A stretch of 64,000 nucleotides of DNA, from positions 62,001 through 126,000 of the forward strand of contig NZ_VZPL01000002.1 in NCBI RefSeq assembly GCF_008801575.1. The letters are read 5' to 3'. Below the pieces are notes generated by a model. That model did no database searches. It saw only the letters and a list, made by a program, of their open reading frames with translations, and had not been told where the DNA came from. Below are positions 1 to 8,018 of the stretch, piece after piece. This DNA is from Xanthomonas cissicola. GTDB lineage: Bacteria; Pseudomonadota; Gammaproteobacteria; Xanthomonadales; Xanthomonadaceae. How positions within the stretch are numbered: position 1 is the stretch's first letter; each line of letters begins with the position of its first letter. Made by a program: the position numbers and the translations under genes.

Positions 1-681
1 TCGTACTGCTGGTTATTGCCGCGGTTGCCGCGCTTTTGCCGCGCCTATCCGCATATCCGCATGGACCTGCAATCGGATACGGCCTTTTCGCGTTTCGAAG
101 AAGGCGGCCCGGACCTGGGTATTCGTTATGGCCAAGGCGCTTGGCCCGGGCTAACCTCGCACCATCTGATGGACGACGAGCTGTTCCCCGTGGCCTCGCC
201 GTCGTTGCCGGAAGTGGCTGCACTGCGCACGCCGGCGCAGATCGCGCAATTGCCGTTACTGACCGATATGTCGCCGCAGGGTTGGCGCGACTGGTTCCGC
301 GCAGCCCAGGTCCGCGGCACCACCGTGCCGCCGATGCATACCTTCAACGACAGCACCGACGCGATGCGCGCCGCCGTGTATGGCCTGGGCGCGGTGCTGG
401 CGCGCAAGCACATCGCCCAGCCCTACCTGCAACGTTACGAACTGGTACGCCTGCCCGGCCCCACGCTCAAGGCGCGTTACGCGTACTACATCGTGCACCC
501 CAGCCACCGCGAACTCAGCCCGGCGGCGGCATTGTTCATCGACTGGCTCAAGCGCGAAGCACAGGACGAACGCACCCCGATGCCGGCACTGCCTGCCGAA
601 TTGGTGGCGTTGCCGCCGGGCGAAGGCGTGCAGGAGCCGCGTACGCGGCGGCGTTTGCGGCAAGCACCGGCAACGGAATGA
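1..681 (+). CDS. LysR-family transcriptional regulator, C-terminal part (cut by window edge)
   Basis: The reading frame is open from base 1, so the N-terminal helix-turn-helix lies outside the window and the true start is not visible. What remains is the effector-binding domain of a GcvA-type LysR regulator: the edge sequence reads LLPRLPRFCRAYPHIRM, typical of the start of that domain, followed by DLGIRYGQGAWPG and DAMRAAVYGLGAVLARK, which are characteristic of the two Rossmann-like lobes. The C-terminus carries a basic tail (RTRRRLRQAPATE). It would be a DNA-binding regulator of an unseen neighbour. The target cannot be deduced from this window. Confidence 0.85.
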   Translation, partial: SYCWLLPRLPRFCRAYPHIRMDLQSDTAFSRFEEGGPDLGIRYGQGAWPGLTSHHLMDDELFPVASPSLPEVAALRTPAQIAQLPLLTDMSPQGWRDWFRAAQVRGTTVPPMHTFNDSTDAMRAAVYGLGAVLARKHIAQPYLQRYELVRLPGPTLKARYAYYIVHPSHRELSPAAALFIDWLKREAQDERTPMPALPAELVALPPGEGVQEPRTRRRLRQAPATE

Positions 682-1083
682 AGGAAGCGGCAATCTGGCC
701 TTCGCTAAGAACGGGGCGATCCCGGCCGCTTCCCGGTGCTGGCACGACGCAGCGACGCCGATGGACAGCAAGTGCAGATCGCACTGGGCGCCGACGACAA
801 CCATCTGCGCTTCCGCTCGTCGGCTGCATTGCGGCGGGTCGGCACGCACGAGATCGCGCTGACCATGGCCACACGGGTGAGCTGCCGCAACATCCATCAT
901 GCGCATCACCATGACGTCATGCCGACGATGCTGCGCGCCGCAGTAGGCCGCGCGTTGCATGCCGAGCCCCTCACAAGCCAGGCATGGCCGGCACAGCCCG
1001 CGTGACGCAAGCAACGCACACCATCACCTCGTTTTGTCCTCGCGATGCCTAGGCTTGATGTCCCCAATCCACAGGACATTCCC
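682..1083. other. Intergenic stretch with no gene recognised
   Basis: About 400 bases between the LysR tail and the small acidic protein. Short open frames exist on both strands but have no recognisable domain, no convincing ribosome binding site and overlap each other. An AGGA at about 1073 serves the gene starting at 1084. I see no clear terminator or operator. Confidence 0.5.
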
Positions 1084-1377
1084 ATGCCTACCCTCCGCAT
1101 GCGCATCACCGGCATCGACGACGACGCGCGTGCCATTGCCAACCTGCTGCAAAGCATCGACGGCATCGAGCACGTGGAAGAAGTGGACGATCTGATGCCG
1201 CACCTGGACGACGAAGATTCCAGCTCGGCAGGCCTGTCGGACGACGAAGGTCCGGGCAGCCACGAGTTCGAAGTGGAAGCCGGCAATGAGGCCACCGCGC
1301 AGAAGGTCCGCGACGCGGTGCAAGAACTGGCACTGCAGCTGGACGTGTTTGTGGAATACGAAGTCGACGAAGGTTGA
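1084..1377 (+). CDS. Small acidic conserved hypothetical protein
   Basis: A 97-residue protein beginning MPTLRMRITGIDDDAR. This start is preferred to an upstream in-frame ATG (1045) because an AGGA lies about ten bases before it. The first 35 residues read like a beta-alpha-beta unit (a short strand, then ARAIANLLQSIDGIEHVEEV) reminiscent of small ACT/ferredoxin-like folds. The middle is very acidic (HLDDEDSSSAGLSDDEG). The end contains a helix (AQKVRDAVQELALQL) and a final strand. No signal peptide or membrane segment, so probably cytoplasmic. Function unknown; I do not recognise a named family. Confidence 0.75.
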   Translation: MPTLRMRITGIDDDARAIANLLQSIDGIEHVEEVDDLMPHLDDEDSSSAGLSDDEGPGSHEFEVEAGNEATAQKVRDAVQELALQLDVFVEYEVDEG

Positions 1378-1573
1378 GCCGGGCTCAGCCTACGTGCGGC
1401 CACAGTGCTGCATCGCTGGATCGCACGTGATGCCGTGATGCGTCCTGCTGCGTCTGGGCATGCCGCCAAGCCTCTCAAGCGACGTGCGACCCAGCACCAA
1501 CGACGCACGCCGCATGCAATGGCAAGTTGGATGACCACGCAGCTGCACGGCAGGGCCGCGCAGCTGCGGTGCC

Positions 1574-2377
1574 TCAGGACATCCGGCGCCGACGTACGCG
1601 CCAGCGCCATGCCTGCAGCAGCAACCAGCCGGCGATCAGTGCGAGCGCAGCCACCGGCAACAGCGCCGCCACCGCGCGGATGACGAATGCCACGCTGCTG
1701 GAAAATACCTCGCCGAACTCGGCGGCGGCTTCTGCGATCTCGCCCCTGCCCTGCGCGCCACCGGTACTGCGGAAATTGAGCGTCAGCAACTGCGTGCGCA
1801 CCCGGCGTTGCTGCTGCGCGGCCTGCTGCTGGGTCTGCTGCGCTTCGGCTTCGATCTCGGCCAGCCGCTTGGACAAGGCCAGCAGATCGGTCACCGCCAG
1901 ATCGCGGCGCTGCTGCAATTCCAGCAGGCGCGCATGCTCTTTCTGCAATCGCGCCTGCGCCAGGCTGGTGTCGGCGATCTGCTGCGCCAGATCTTCGGCC
2001 CGGGTGCTACGCGCGGCGACATCGCCGTGCTGGCCGGCCAACTGCACCACGGGTTCGATCCCGTCCGGTGCCAGCCGTACGCTGACGCGCCCACTGGGAT
2101 CGCGCCCGCCTTCCTGCTCGACCGCCAGCAAGGCGCAATCGCCGAACTGCGCGCCCTGGCAGGCAGTGCGTATCGCGGCGATGCGCTGGCCGATCTGGTC
2201 TGCAGGCAGCTCGATGCGCACATCGTGCTCGTAGGCCAAGGCATTGCCCTGCGCGGCGGGCGGTGCCGGCGCCGCAGCGCCGCCGTCGGCCGCCATCTCT
2301 GCGCGATGCTTTGCACACCCGCACAGCGCCCATCCCAGCAGCATGGCCGTGGCATACCGCTGCATGGCGCGGCTCAT
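1574..2377 (-). CDS. DUF4349-type lipoprotein with coiled coil and C-terminal membrane segment
   Basis: A 267-residue protein starting MSRAMQRYATAMLLGWALCGC. The signal peptide ends in a lipobox-like LCGC, suggesting lipid attachment. A periplasmic domain follows, then a glutamine/alanine-rich coiled coil (about 140-200, with LAQARLQKEHARLLELQQRRDLAV). Near the C-terminus is a hydrophobic helix (VIRAVAALLPVAALALIAGWLLL) followed by a basic tail. This order (lipobox, coiled coil, terminal membrane helix) is that of DUF4349 proteins, whose role is not established. The start codon overlaps the stop of the GFA-family gene as ATGA (2374-2377), so the two are translationally coupled. Confidence 0.75.
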   Translation of the reverse strand: MSRAMQRYATAMLLGWALCGCAKHRAEMAADGGAAAPAPPAAQGNALAYEHDVRIELPADQIGQRIAAIRTACQGAQFGDCALLAVEQEGGRDPSGRVSVRLAPDGIEPVVQLAGQHGDVAARSTRAEDLAQQIADTSLAQARLQKEHARLLELQQRRDLAVTDLLALSKRLAEIEAEAQQTQQQAAQQQRRVRTQLLTLNFRSTGGAQGRGEIAEAAAEFGEVFSSSVAFVIRAVAALLPVAALALIAGWLLLQAWRWRVRRRRMS

Positions 2378-2730
2378 CGGCTGGCCCCGTCGACTGCATG
2401 CACCTGCAGCCCGGCAAGATCCAGGGCCGGCAGGCAACGCACGTTGACCGCGACGCCCATTGCGCCGGTCTTGGGGTTGAGGCCCTCGCTGAAGGGCGCG
2501 ATCCCGCACTGCGGGCGATCGTGGTGACCGAGGTGGTGCTGATTGAAGCGGTAGCTGCCGAGAGCTTGCGGCACGGCCTGAAGCTGCAGCTGCGTACGCG
2601 CGCCGAACCAGAGCAAACCGCCGCGGCGGCGACACAGCGAACAGTTGCAGTCGTAGACCTCGGTGATGGGCGCTTCGGTCTGCAGATCGAACGCGATGCG
2701 TCCGCAATGACAGCTACCGGCATAGTGCAT
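2374..2730 (-). CDS. GFA family (glutathione-dependent formaldehyde-activating-like) zinc protein
   Basis: A 118-residue protein starting MHYAGSCHCGRIAFDL, with an excellent ribosome binding site (GGAGGATCAC just before the ATG). It has the cysteine pattern of the GFA/CENP-V fold: C7 and C9 in the SCHCG motif, then C28, C30 and C33 in DCNCSLCRRRG, and a later DRPQCGI. These residues bind structural and catalytic zinc in this family. The founding Paracoccus member condenses formaldehyde with glutathione, but most homologues have no proven substrate. It is the first gene of a two-gene unit with the DUF4349-type lipoprotein, overlapping it by four bases. Confidence 0.88.
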   Translation of the reverse strand: MHYAGSCHCGRIAFDLQTEAPITEVYDCNCSLCRRRGGLLWFGARTQLQLQAVPQALGSYRFNQHHLGHHDRPQCGIAPFSEGLNPKTGAMGVAVNVRCLPALDLAGLQVHAVDGASR

Positions 2731-3107
2731 GTGATCCTCCTTGGGACAGGCCACCGTGCGGGTGGCAAGCATGATGTTGCGTGTACGCGCCGCCTGGGTA
2801 GCGAGGCGACGCCCGGGAACAGGAGTGTACGAAGGATCGCGCCCGCAACGTGCACCCGTCGTGTGCCCCGGGCGATCGCGCCACTGCACGGCTGGCAGGA
2901 TCGGAGCGGCCACCCACACGTGAGGCTCTGTCAGGGAACATGGAGGGCGCGCAGAAGCCCGGTGCAAGCGGCACAAGCTGGTCCAGGCCTCGGCCACGCC
3001 CGCCTGGCGGTGAGCGCCGTCGACTTATTGGCTGCCCTACACCAATGGCGGATGCGCCCGCGCGCGCAGATGCCTATGCTGGCGGTTTGATTCCACCAGG
3101 ACCCACG
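2731..3107. other. Divergent intergenic region with a degenerate repeat copy
   Basis: This 377-base gap separates the divergent GFA (minus) and DUF885 (plus) genes and must hold both promoters. Around 2920-3040 lies a decayed copy of the intergenic repeat seen in fuller form at 41441-41585. Its core CGGCCACGCCCGCCTGGCGG is at 2991-3010, and an end-like TTATTGGCTGCCCTA follows near 3025-3040. No gene is supported here. Confidence 0.45.
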
Positions 3108-4913
3108 ATGCGTCAACGCCTGCTTGTCCTCGCCCTGCTCACCGGCCTCACCGCCTGCCAGCAACAGCCCCAATCGCCGCGCGCCGATGCAACCGCGCCT
3201 GCCGCCAACCAAGCACAGACCCCGAATGCGCGCTTTGCCGCATTATCCAAGCAGGCCCTGGACACCTGGATGCAGCTGTCGCCGGTGACCGCCACCCAGA
3301 CCGGCGACCACCGCTTCGATGCGCAGATCGACGACCTGAGCGCCGGCGGCCGTCAGCGCAGCGTGGACGCGGGCAAGAAGCTGCTGGCCACCCTGGATGC
3401 GATCGAGGTAGCCAAGCTCTCGCGCGAGAACCAGGTGGATGCGGCCATTCTGCGCAATCAACTGCAATCGGAGATCTGGAACACCGAGGTGCTGCAAAGC
3501 TGGGCCTGGGACCCGCAGGTCTACAACGGCCTGGCCGGCAGCGCGCTGTACAGCCTGATGGCGCGCGAATTCGCGCCGCTGCCCGAGCGCCTGACCGCGG
3601 CCACCCAGCGCATGGAAAAGATCCCGAGCATCTTTGCGCAGGCACGCGAGAACCTGGATCCGGCGCGCGTGCCGAAGATCCATGCCGAAACGGTGGCCAA
3701 GCAGAACAAGGGCATCCTGAGCATCGTCGACAGCTTCATCGCCCCCAACATCAGCCAGCTTGGCCCGATCGAGGCGGCGCGTGCGCAGGCGGCCATCGAC
3801 AACCTGCGCAAGGCAGTGGCCGAGCAGCAGACCTGGCTGGACACCGTGCTGGTGCCCAATGCCAAGGGCGACTTCCGCATCGGTGCGGAAAAATACGACC
3901 AGAAGCTGAAATTCGCGCTGCTGTCGTCACTGTCGCGTGCCGATATCAAACAGCGTGCCGAATCCGAGCTCAAGCGCGTGCGCAGCGACATGTACCGGAT
4001 CGCGCGCACCGTGCTCAAGGACACGCCCGGCGCGCCCAAGTTGCCCGAATCGCCCAACGACGACCAGCAGCAGGCGGCAATCGAAGCGGCCCTGGAACTG
4101 GCGTATGCCGACAAGCCGGCGCGCGACAAGGTCGTAGACGCGGCCAAGGCGGCGCTGGCCCAATCGACCGAATTCGTGCGACAGAAGGATTTGATGACGC
4201 TGCCCGATTCGCCGGTGGACATCATTCTGATGCCGGAATTCCAGCGTGGCGTGGCGGTTGCGTATTGCGATTCGCCCGGCCCGCTCGACAAGAACCTGAA
4301 GACGTTCTACGCGGTGTCGCCGATTCCCGACGACTGGAACGACAAACAGGTCGATTCGTTCCTGCGCGAATACAACACCCGCATGATCCAGCTGCTCAGC
4401 ATCCATGAGGGCACGCCGGGGCACTACCTGGAAGGCTGGCATTCGGCCAAGTTCCCCTCCACGCTGCGCGCGGTGCTGCGTTCGGGCATGTTCGCCGAAG
4501 GCTGGGCGGTATACACCGAGCGCATGATGCAGGAGCAGGGCTACCTGGATAACGACCCGCTGTTCCATCTGGTGCAGCTCAAGTTCTACCTGCGCACCAT
4601 TGCCAATGCCATTCTCGACCAGGGCGTGCATGTGGACGGCTGGGATCGCGACAGGGCGATGCACCTGATGACCCACGACACCTTCCAGCAGGAAAGCGAA
4701 GCCTCAGGCAAGTGGGTGCGTGCGCAGCTCTCCTCCGCGCAGCTCCCGACCTACTTCGTCGGCGTGCAGGAACATCTGGACACGCGCAAGGCGGTACAGG
4801 ACAAGCTCGGCGAGACGTTCAACCTGAAGGCCTATCACGACAAGATGCTGTCGTACGGCGCCCCGCCGGTACGCTTCGCCCGCGAGCTGATGCTGGATCA
4901 GCCGATCGAGTGA
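3108..4913 (+). CDS. DUF885 family lipoprotein, putative zinc metallopeptidase-like
   Basis: A 601-residue protein starting MRQRLLVLALLTGLTAC. The lipobox LTAC puts the lipidated cysteine at C17, and an AGGA precedes the ATG by seven bases, so an upstream in-frame extension is rejected. The body belongs to the DUF885 family. It has the family's HEGTPGHY motif at about residues 433-440 followed by EGWAVYTERM with a glutamate at about 464, a layout like gluzincin metallopeptidases (two histidines plus a downstream glutamate). A periplasm-facing, membrane-anchored peptidase is therefore likely, though I know of no defined substrate. It stands alone and converges on the ABC exporter gene. Confidence 0.85.
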   Translation: MRQRLLVLALLTGLTACQQQPQSPRADATAPAANQAQTPNARFAALSKQALDTWMQLSPVTATQTGDHRFDAQIDDLSAGGRQRSVDAGKKLLATLDAIEVAKLSRENQVDAAILRNQLQSEIWNTEVLQSWAWDPQVYNGLAGSALYSLMAREFAPLPERLTAATQRMEKIPSIFAQARENLDPARVPKIHAETVAKQNKGILSIVDSFIAPNISQLGPIEAARAQAAIDNLRKAVAEQQTWLDTVLVPNAKGDFRIGAEKYDQKLKFALLSSLSRADIKQRAESELKRVRSDMYRIARTVLKDTPGAPKLPESPNDDQQQAAIEAALELAYADKPARDKVVDAAKAALAQSTEFVRQKDLMTLPDSPVDIILMPEFQRGVAVAYCDSPGPLDKNLKTFYAVSPIPDDWNDKQVDSFLREYNTRMIQLLSIHEGTPGHYLEGWHSAKFPSTLRAVLRSGMFAEGWAVYTERMMQEQGYLDNDPLFHLVQLKFYLRTIANAILDQGVHVDGWDRDRAMHLMTHDTFQQESEASGKWVRAQLSSAQLPTYFVGVQEHLDTRKAVQDKLGETFNLKAYHDKMLSYGAPPVRFARELMLDQPIE

Positions 4914-4930
4914 GCAGGCTCGCTTCTCCT

Positions 4931-4995
4931 TCTGGGACATTGCCCCCCTTCATGGGGGAGAAAGTACCCCGCAGGGGCGGATGAGGGTGCGGGCG
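4931..4995. repeat. GC-rich intergenic repeat, copy 1 of an inverted pair
   Basis: The segment holds a stem (CCCCC TTCAT GGGGG, 4944-4958), a second small stem (CCCC GCA GGGG, 4967-4977), and then GGATGAGGGTGCGGGCG. The same arrangement (stem followed by GTGAGGGTACGGGGCG) occurs in reverse orientation at 5085-5137. Such stem-plus-GAGGGT units recur between genes in Xanthomonas. Confidence 0.6.
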
Positions 4996-5084
4996 CAGCC
5001 TCGTGTGGCTAACGGAGGACGCACCGTCTTTGTGCAAATTCAACCGACAAAAAAGCGCTGCGTCATCCAACCTTGCGAGTGGCT

Positions 5085-5137
5085 TCGCCCCGTACCCTCA
5101 CCCCAACCCCTCTCCCGCAGGAGAGGGGCTTGGATCC
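5085..5137. repeat. GC-rich intergenic repeat, copy 2, opposite orientation
   Basis: It contains CGTACCCTCACCCCAACC followed by a perfect 9-bp stem (CCCCTCTCC at 5107-5115, loop CGCA, GGAGAGGGG at 5120-5128). Read in reverse complement it matches the organisation of copy 1 at 4931-4995. The pair lies between two convergent genes and could act as a transcript-end structure. Confidence 0.6.
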
Positions 5138-5180
5138 TTGCTGATTTCCCTTGGCAAGTTTCAAGCCGTACCAATGCAGT

Positions 5181-5207
5181 CGCGTGTCCTCACGCGTCGC
5201 TTTTTTT
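5181..5207 (+). terminator. Possible rho-independent terminator for the DUF885 gene
   Basis: Stem CGCGTG (5181-5186), loop TCCT, stem CACGCG (5191-5196), then TCGC and a run of seven T (5201-5207). The stem is short and four bases separate it from the T run, so it is imperfect. It lies about 270 bases past the stop codon. Confidence 0.4.
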
Positions 5208-5208
5208 G

Positions 5209-7041
5209 TCACGCATCCGCCGCAACGAATCCGCCGGTCTGCCGCGCCCACAACCGCGCATACAGGCCGCCATGCGCGATCAGTTCCGCATGCGTGCCTG
5301 TCTCGACGATGCGCCCGCCGTCCATCACCACCAGCCGGTCCATCCGTGCGATGGTCGAAAGACGATGCGCAATCGCAATCACGGTCTTGTTGCCCATCAA
5401 CGCGTCCAGGCTGTCCTGGATGGCGGCCTCCACTTCCGAATCCAGCGCCGAGGTGGCTTCGTCCAGAATCAGGATCGGCGCGTCCTTCAGCAACACCCGC
5501 GCAATGGCGATGCGCTGGCGCTGACCGCCGGAGAGCTTGACCCCGCGCTCGCCCACATGCGCATCGAAACCGCGGCGGCCTTCGCCATCGATCAGCGTGT
5601 CGATGAAGCTGTCGGCGCGGGCCTTGCGCACGGCGTCGAGAAGTTGCGCCTCGCTGGCCTGCGGCCGCCCGTACAGCAGGTTATCGCGGATCGAACGATG
5701 CAATAGCAAGATGTCCTGCGTCACCAGGCCGATCTGTCCACGCAGGCTCTCCTGCGTCACGGTTGTGATGTCCTGTCCGTCGATCAGGATCCGGCCCTGC
5801 TCCAGGTCGTACAGTCGCAGCAACACATTGACCAGGGTGGATTTGCCGGCACCGGACGGCCCGACCAGGCCGATCTTCTCGCCGGCACGCACTTGCAGGT
5901 CCAGCCCGGCAATCACCCCACCGCGCTTGCCGTAATGGAAATGGATGTGCTCGAACCGTACCTGCCCCTGCGTTACCTGCAGCGGCACCGCATCGGCTGC
6001 ATCCTGCACCTGCACCGGCTGCGAGATGGTCTGCATGCCGTCCTGCACGGTGCCGATGTCCTCGAAAATGCCGTTGACCGTCCACATGATCCAGCCGGAC
6101 ATGTTGTGGATACGGATCACCAGACCGGTCGCCAGGGTGATCGCGCCCACGCTGATCTGGCCGCGGCTCCACAGCCACAGCGCCAGCGCGCAGGTCCCCA
6201 CGATCAAGAAGCCGTTCGCCACTGCGATGGCGGTGTCCATGGCGGTGGTCACCCGGGTCTGCCCGCGGTGCTTCACTGCCAGCTCGTCGATGGCATCGCG
6301 CACATACGCCTGTTCGCGGCCGGCATGGGCGAACAACTTGAGCGTGGAAATATTGGTATAGCCATCGACGATGCGGCCGGTCGCCTTGGAGCGCGCGTCC
6401 GATGCAACCCATGCGCGCGCCTTCATGCGCGGCACGAAGAACGCCATCAGCGCCACGTACACCACCAGCCAGAGCAGCAGCGGCGCCATCAGCCAGGGGT
6501 CTGCCTGCGCGAACAACCACAGTGCACTGCCGGTGTAGACCACGATGTACCACAGCGCATCCACCATCTGCACGGCCGATTCGCGCAGCGAGGTGCCGGT
6601 CTGCATCACCCGGTTGGCGATGCGCCCGGCAAAATCGTTGTTGAAGAAACCCAGGCTCTGGCGCACCACGTAGTTGTGCATCAGCCAGCGCGAACGGTTG
6701 CTCAGGCCCGGCACGATCGCCTGGTTGACCAGCAGATTGTGCAGGCCGGTGAAAAGCGGCCTTGCCACCAAGGTGATCACCGCCATCCAGGTCAGTTCGC
6801 CCGCATGCTGCCGGAAAAAGTCCGGCCCTGGCTTGCCGGCAAGCATGTCGACGATGCGGCCGAGGAAGTCGAACATCGCCACTTCCACCAGCGCCAGCAG
6901 CAGCCCGGCGATCAACGTGGCCAGCAGGATCGGCCACAACGGCCGCAGATAATGCAGATAAAAGCGCCACACGCTGCGTGGCGGCATCTCCCGCTCGATG
7001 GGCGGGAAAATATCGATCAGGGACTCGAACCAGCGGAACAT
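5209..7041 (-). CDS. ABC-type exporter, fused permease and ATPase (half-transporter)
   Basis: A 610-residue half-transporter. The N-terminal half carries about six membrane helices (first roughly 34-55, LRPLWPILLATLIAGLLLALVE), forming a type I exporter core. The C-terminal ATPase has a Walker A (GPSGAGKST, about 391-399), the signature LSGGQRQRIAIAR (about 503) and a Walker B ILILDEATSALD, followed by an H-loop histidine in AIAHRLSTI. Everything needed for hydrolysis is present. By family it works as a homodimer in the inner membrane, exporting lipids, peptides or drugs; the substrate is not evident. It is monocistronic and converges on the DUF885 gene. It resembles MsbA/multidrug half-transporters but lacks context to choose. 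Confidence 0.92.
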   Translation of the reverse strand: MFRWFESLIDIFPPIEREMPPRSVWRFYLHYLRPLWPILLATLIAGLLLALVEVAMFDFLGRIVDMLAGKPGPDFFRQHAGELTWMAVITLVARPLFTGLHNLLVNQAIVPGLSNRSRWLMHNYVVRQSLGFFNNDFAGRIANRVMQTGTSLRESAVQMVDALWYIVVYTGSALWLFAQADPWLMAPLLLWLVVYVALMAFFVPRMKARAWVASDARSKATGRIVDGYTNISTLKLFAHAGREQAYVRDAIDELAVKHRGQTRVTTAMDTAIAVANGFLIVGTCALALWLWSRGQISVGAITLATGLVIRIHNMSGWIMWTVNGIFEDIGTVQDGMQTISQPVQVQDAADAVPLQVTQGQVRFEHIHFHYGKRGGVIAGLDLQVRAGEKIGLVGPSGAGKSTLVNVLLRLYDLEQGRILIDGQDITTVTQESLRGQIGLVTQDILLLHRSIRDNLLYGRPQASEAQLLDAVRKARADSFIDTLIDGEGRRGFDAHVGERGVKLSGGQRQRIAIARVLLKDAPILILDEATSALDSEVEAAIQDSLDALMGNKTVIAIAHRLSTIARMDRLVVMDGGRIVETGTHAELIAHGGLYARLWARQTGGFVAADA

Positions 7042-7211
7042 TGCGCAGACTTCGGAAACACCGGGATCTCAGGCTAGCCGATCGGGCGTCAAGCCGCAGT
7101 GGCGCTGGTCGGCACGCGCGGCCTGATCAGGCCACGCAAGGCGTCAAGCCCTGGCGAGGAGAACAAGAGGCGAGGTTTGCAGCGCCTTCGCCCATGAGGC
7201 GCCCACCGCTA

Positions 7212-7820
7212 TCACTCGCGCACGCGCGCAAGCAAGCGATTGACCTCTGCCAGATCGAAATGCCCGGGCTCGAAGCGCCCGCCCAAGGTCGCCAATTCCT
7301 GCACATGCTGCGGATGGTCCGGGTCGGCGATGATCTGCACCAGCGCCTGATAATCCGCAATACCGCCACTGCTATCTGGCGGGCAGGCATGGGCCCCGTC
7401 CACGCAGCGCGCTACGCGCAGACTCGCATCTGGCGGCAACAGCGCTTCCACTTGCAGGCGATGCTGCCAGCCAGGGCCGGCGCCGTAGAAGTAATCGAAG
7501 CCCTTAAGTTCGCCCACCGCGCTTTCCAGCGTGACACGCCCGGCGTGCTTGAGCCGGGGGCGCTCGGGCACATCCAGCCCGGATTCGCCATAACGCCCGC
7601 CGCCGAAGTCGAACTCGTACGGATGGGCGCCATTCCAGCCCATTACCGGCTGCAACACGCGATGCAGCGTGGCCAGGCGTACTGCGCCCGACACCAGCAG
7701 GCGCCGCCAGATCGGCGGCGCACTGCCGGTCAATGCCACATGCAGTTGATACACCGGCGCAGGTGACTGCAGCGCTTGCTGAGCGGATTTCTTTTTTGCC
7801 TTGGTCATCGTGTCGTGCAT
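7212..7820 (-). CDS. Plasmid pRiA4b ORF-3-like protein
   Basis: A 202-residue protein whose core (VYQLHVALTGSAPPIWRRLLV, the following TLHRVLQPVMGWNGAHPYEF and GGRFEPGHFDLAEVN near the end) matches the pRiA4b ORF-3 family. This is a common soluble family of unknown function that is sometimes carried by mobile elements. The N-terminus has a lysine-rich MTKAKKKSAQQ stretch; the start may be 7820 (MHDTMTKAKK) or 7808 (MTKAKK), and neither has a strong ribosome site. No transposase is nearby, so there is no sign that the copy is mobile. It is probably cytoplasmic and stands alone between the exporter and the efflux operon. Confidence 0.85.
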   Translation of the reverse strand: MHDTMTKAKKKSAQQALQSPAPVYQLHVALTGSAPPIWRRLLVSGAVRLATLHRVLQPVMGWNGAHPYEFDFGGGRYGESGLDVPERPRLKHAGRVTLESAVGELKGFDYFYGAGPGWQHRLQVEALLPPDASLRVARCVDGAHACPPDSSGGIADYQALVQIIADPDHPQHVQELATLGGRFEPGHFDLAEVNRLLARVRE

Positions 7821-7873
7821 TCGTCTGCCTGTTATCAGTATGGCGTGCGAGGCAGGCGAATGCAGACGCTGTT

Positions 7874-8018
7874 TAGATCAGCGATAAAACAACAGCGCAA
7901 CCGCCAGGCGGGCGCGGCTGGTGCCCGGGTCGGGATGTACCGCTTGTACATCCCGGTTCCGAGTGCCCCGGCCACGCCCGCGTGACCATCGCTCGCCACG
8001 GTTTGTTCGCCACGCTCA
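7874..8018. repeat. Xanthomonas-type intergenic repeat, diverged full-length copy
   Basis: The left end TAGATCAGCGATAAAACAAC and core AACCGCCAGGCGGGCGCGGC match the reverse complement of the right half of the 41441-41585 element. The right end, read in reverse complement, is TGAGCGTGGCGAACAAAC, matching the other terminus. The terminal TGA at 8016-8018 is the stop codon of the RND pump gene. Between the ends sits a perfect hairpin (7931-7955). Confidence 0.55.
7931..7955. terminator. Perfect 10-bp hairpin downstream of the RND pump gene
   Basis: CGGGATGTAC, loop CGCTT, GTACATCCCG. It lies about 60 bases past the pump stop codon on the minus strand, inside the repeat. There is no T run, so if it ends transcription it is not a classic intrinsic terminator. 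Confidence 0.45.

Noticed and set aside
736-1005. Short frame in the first intergenic gap
   Set aside because: No domain, no ribosome site, overlapped by frames on the other strand.
5893-7077. Plus-strand frame opposite the ABC exporter
   Set aside because: Antisense to intact membrane and ATPase domains; no recognisable protein features.
7212-7820. pRiA4b ORF-3-like gene as a sign of a mobile element
   Set aside because: No transposase, terminal inverted repeats or target duplication flank it; the family is also common as an ordinary chromosomal gene.
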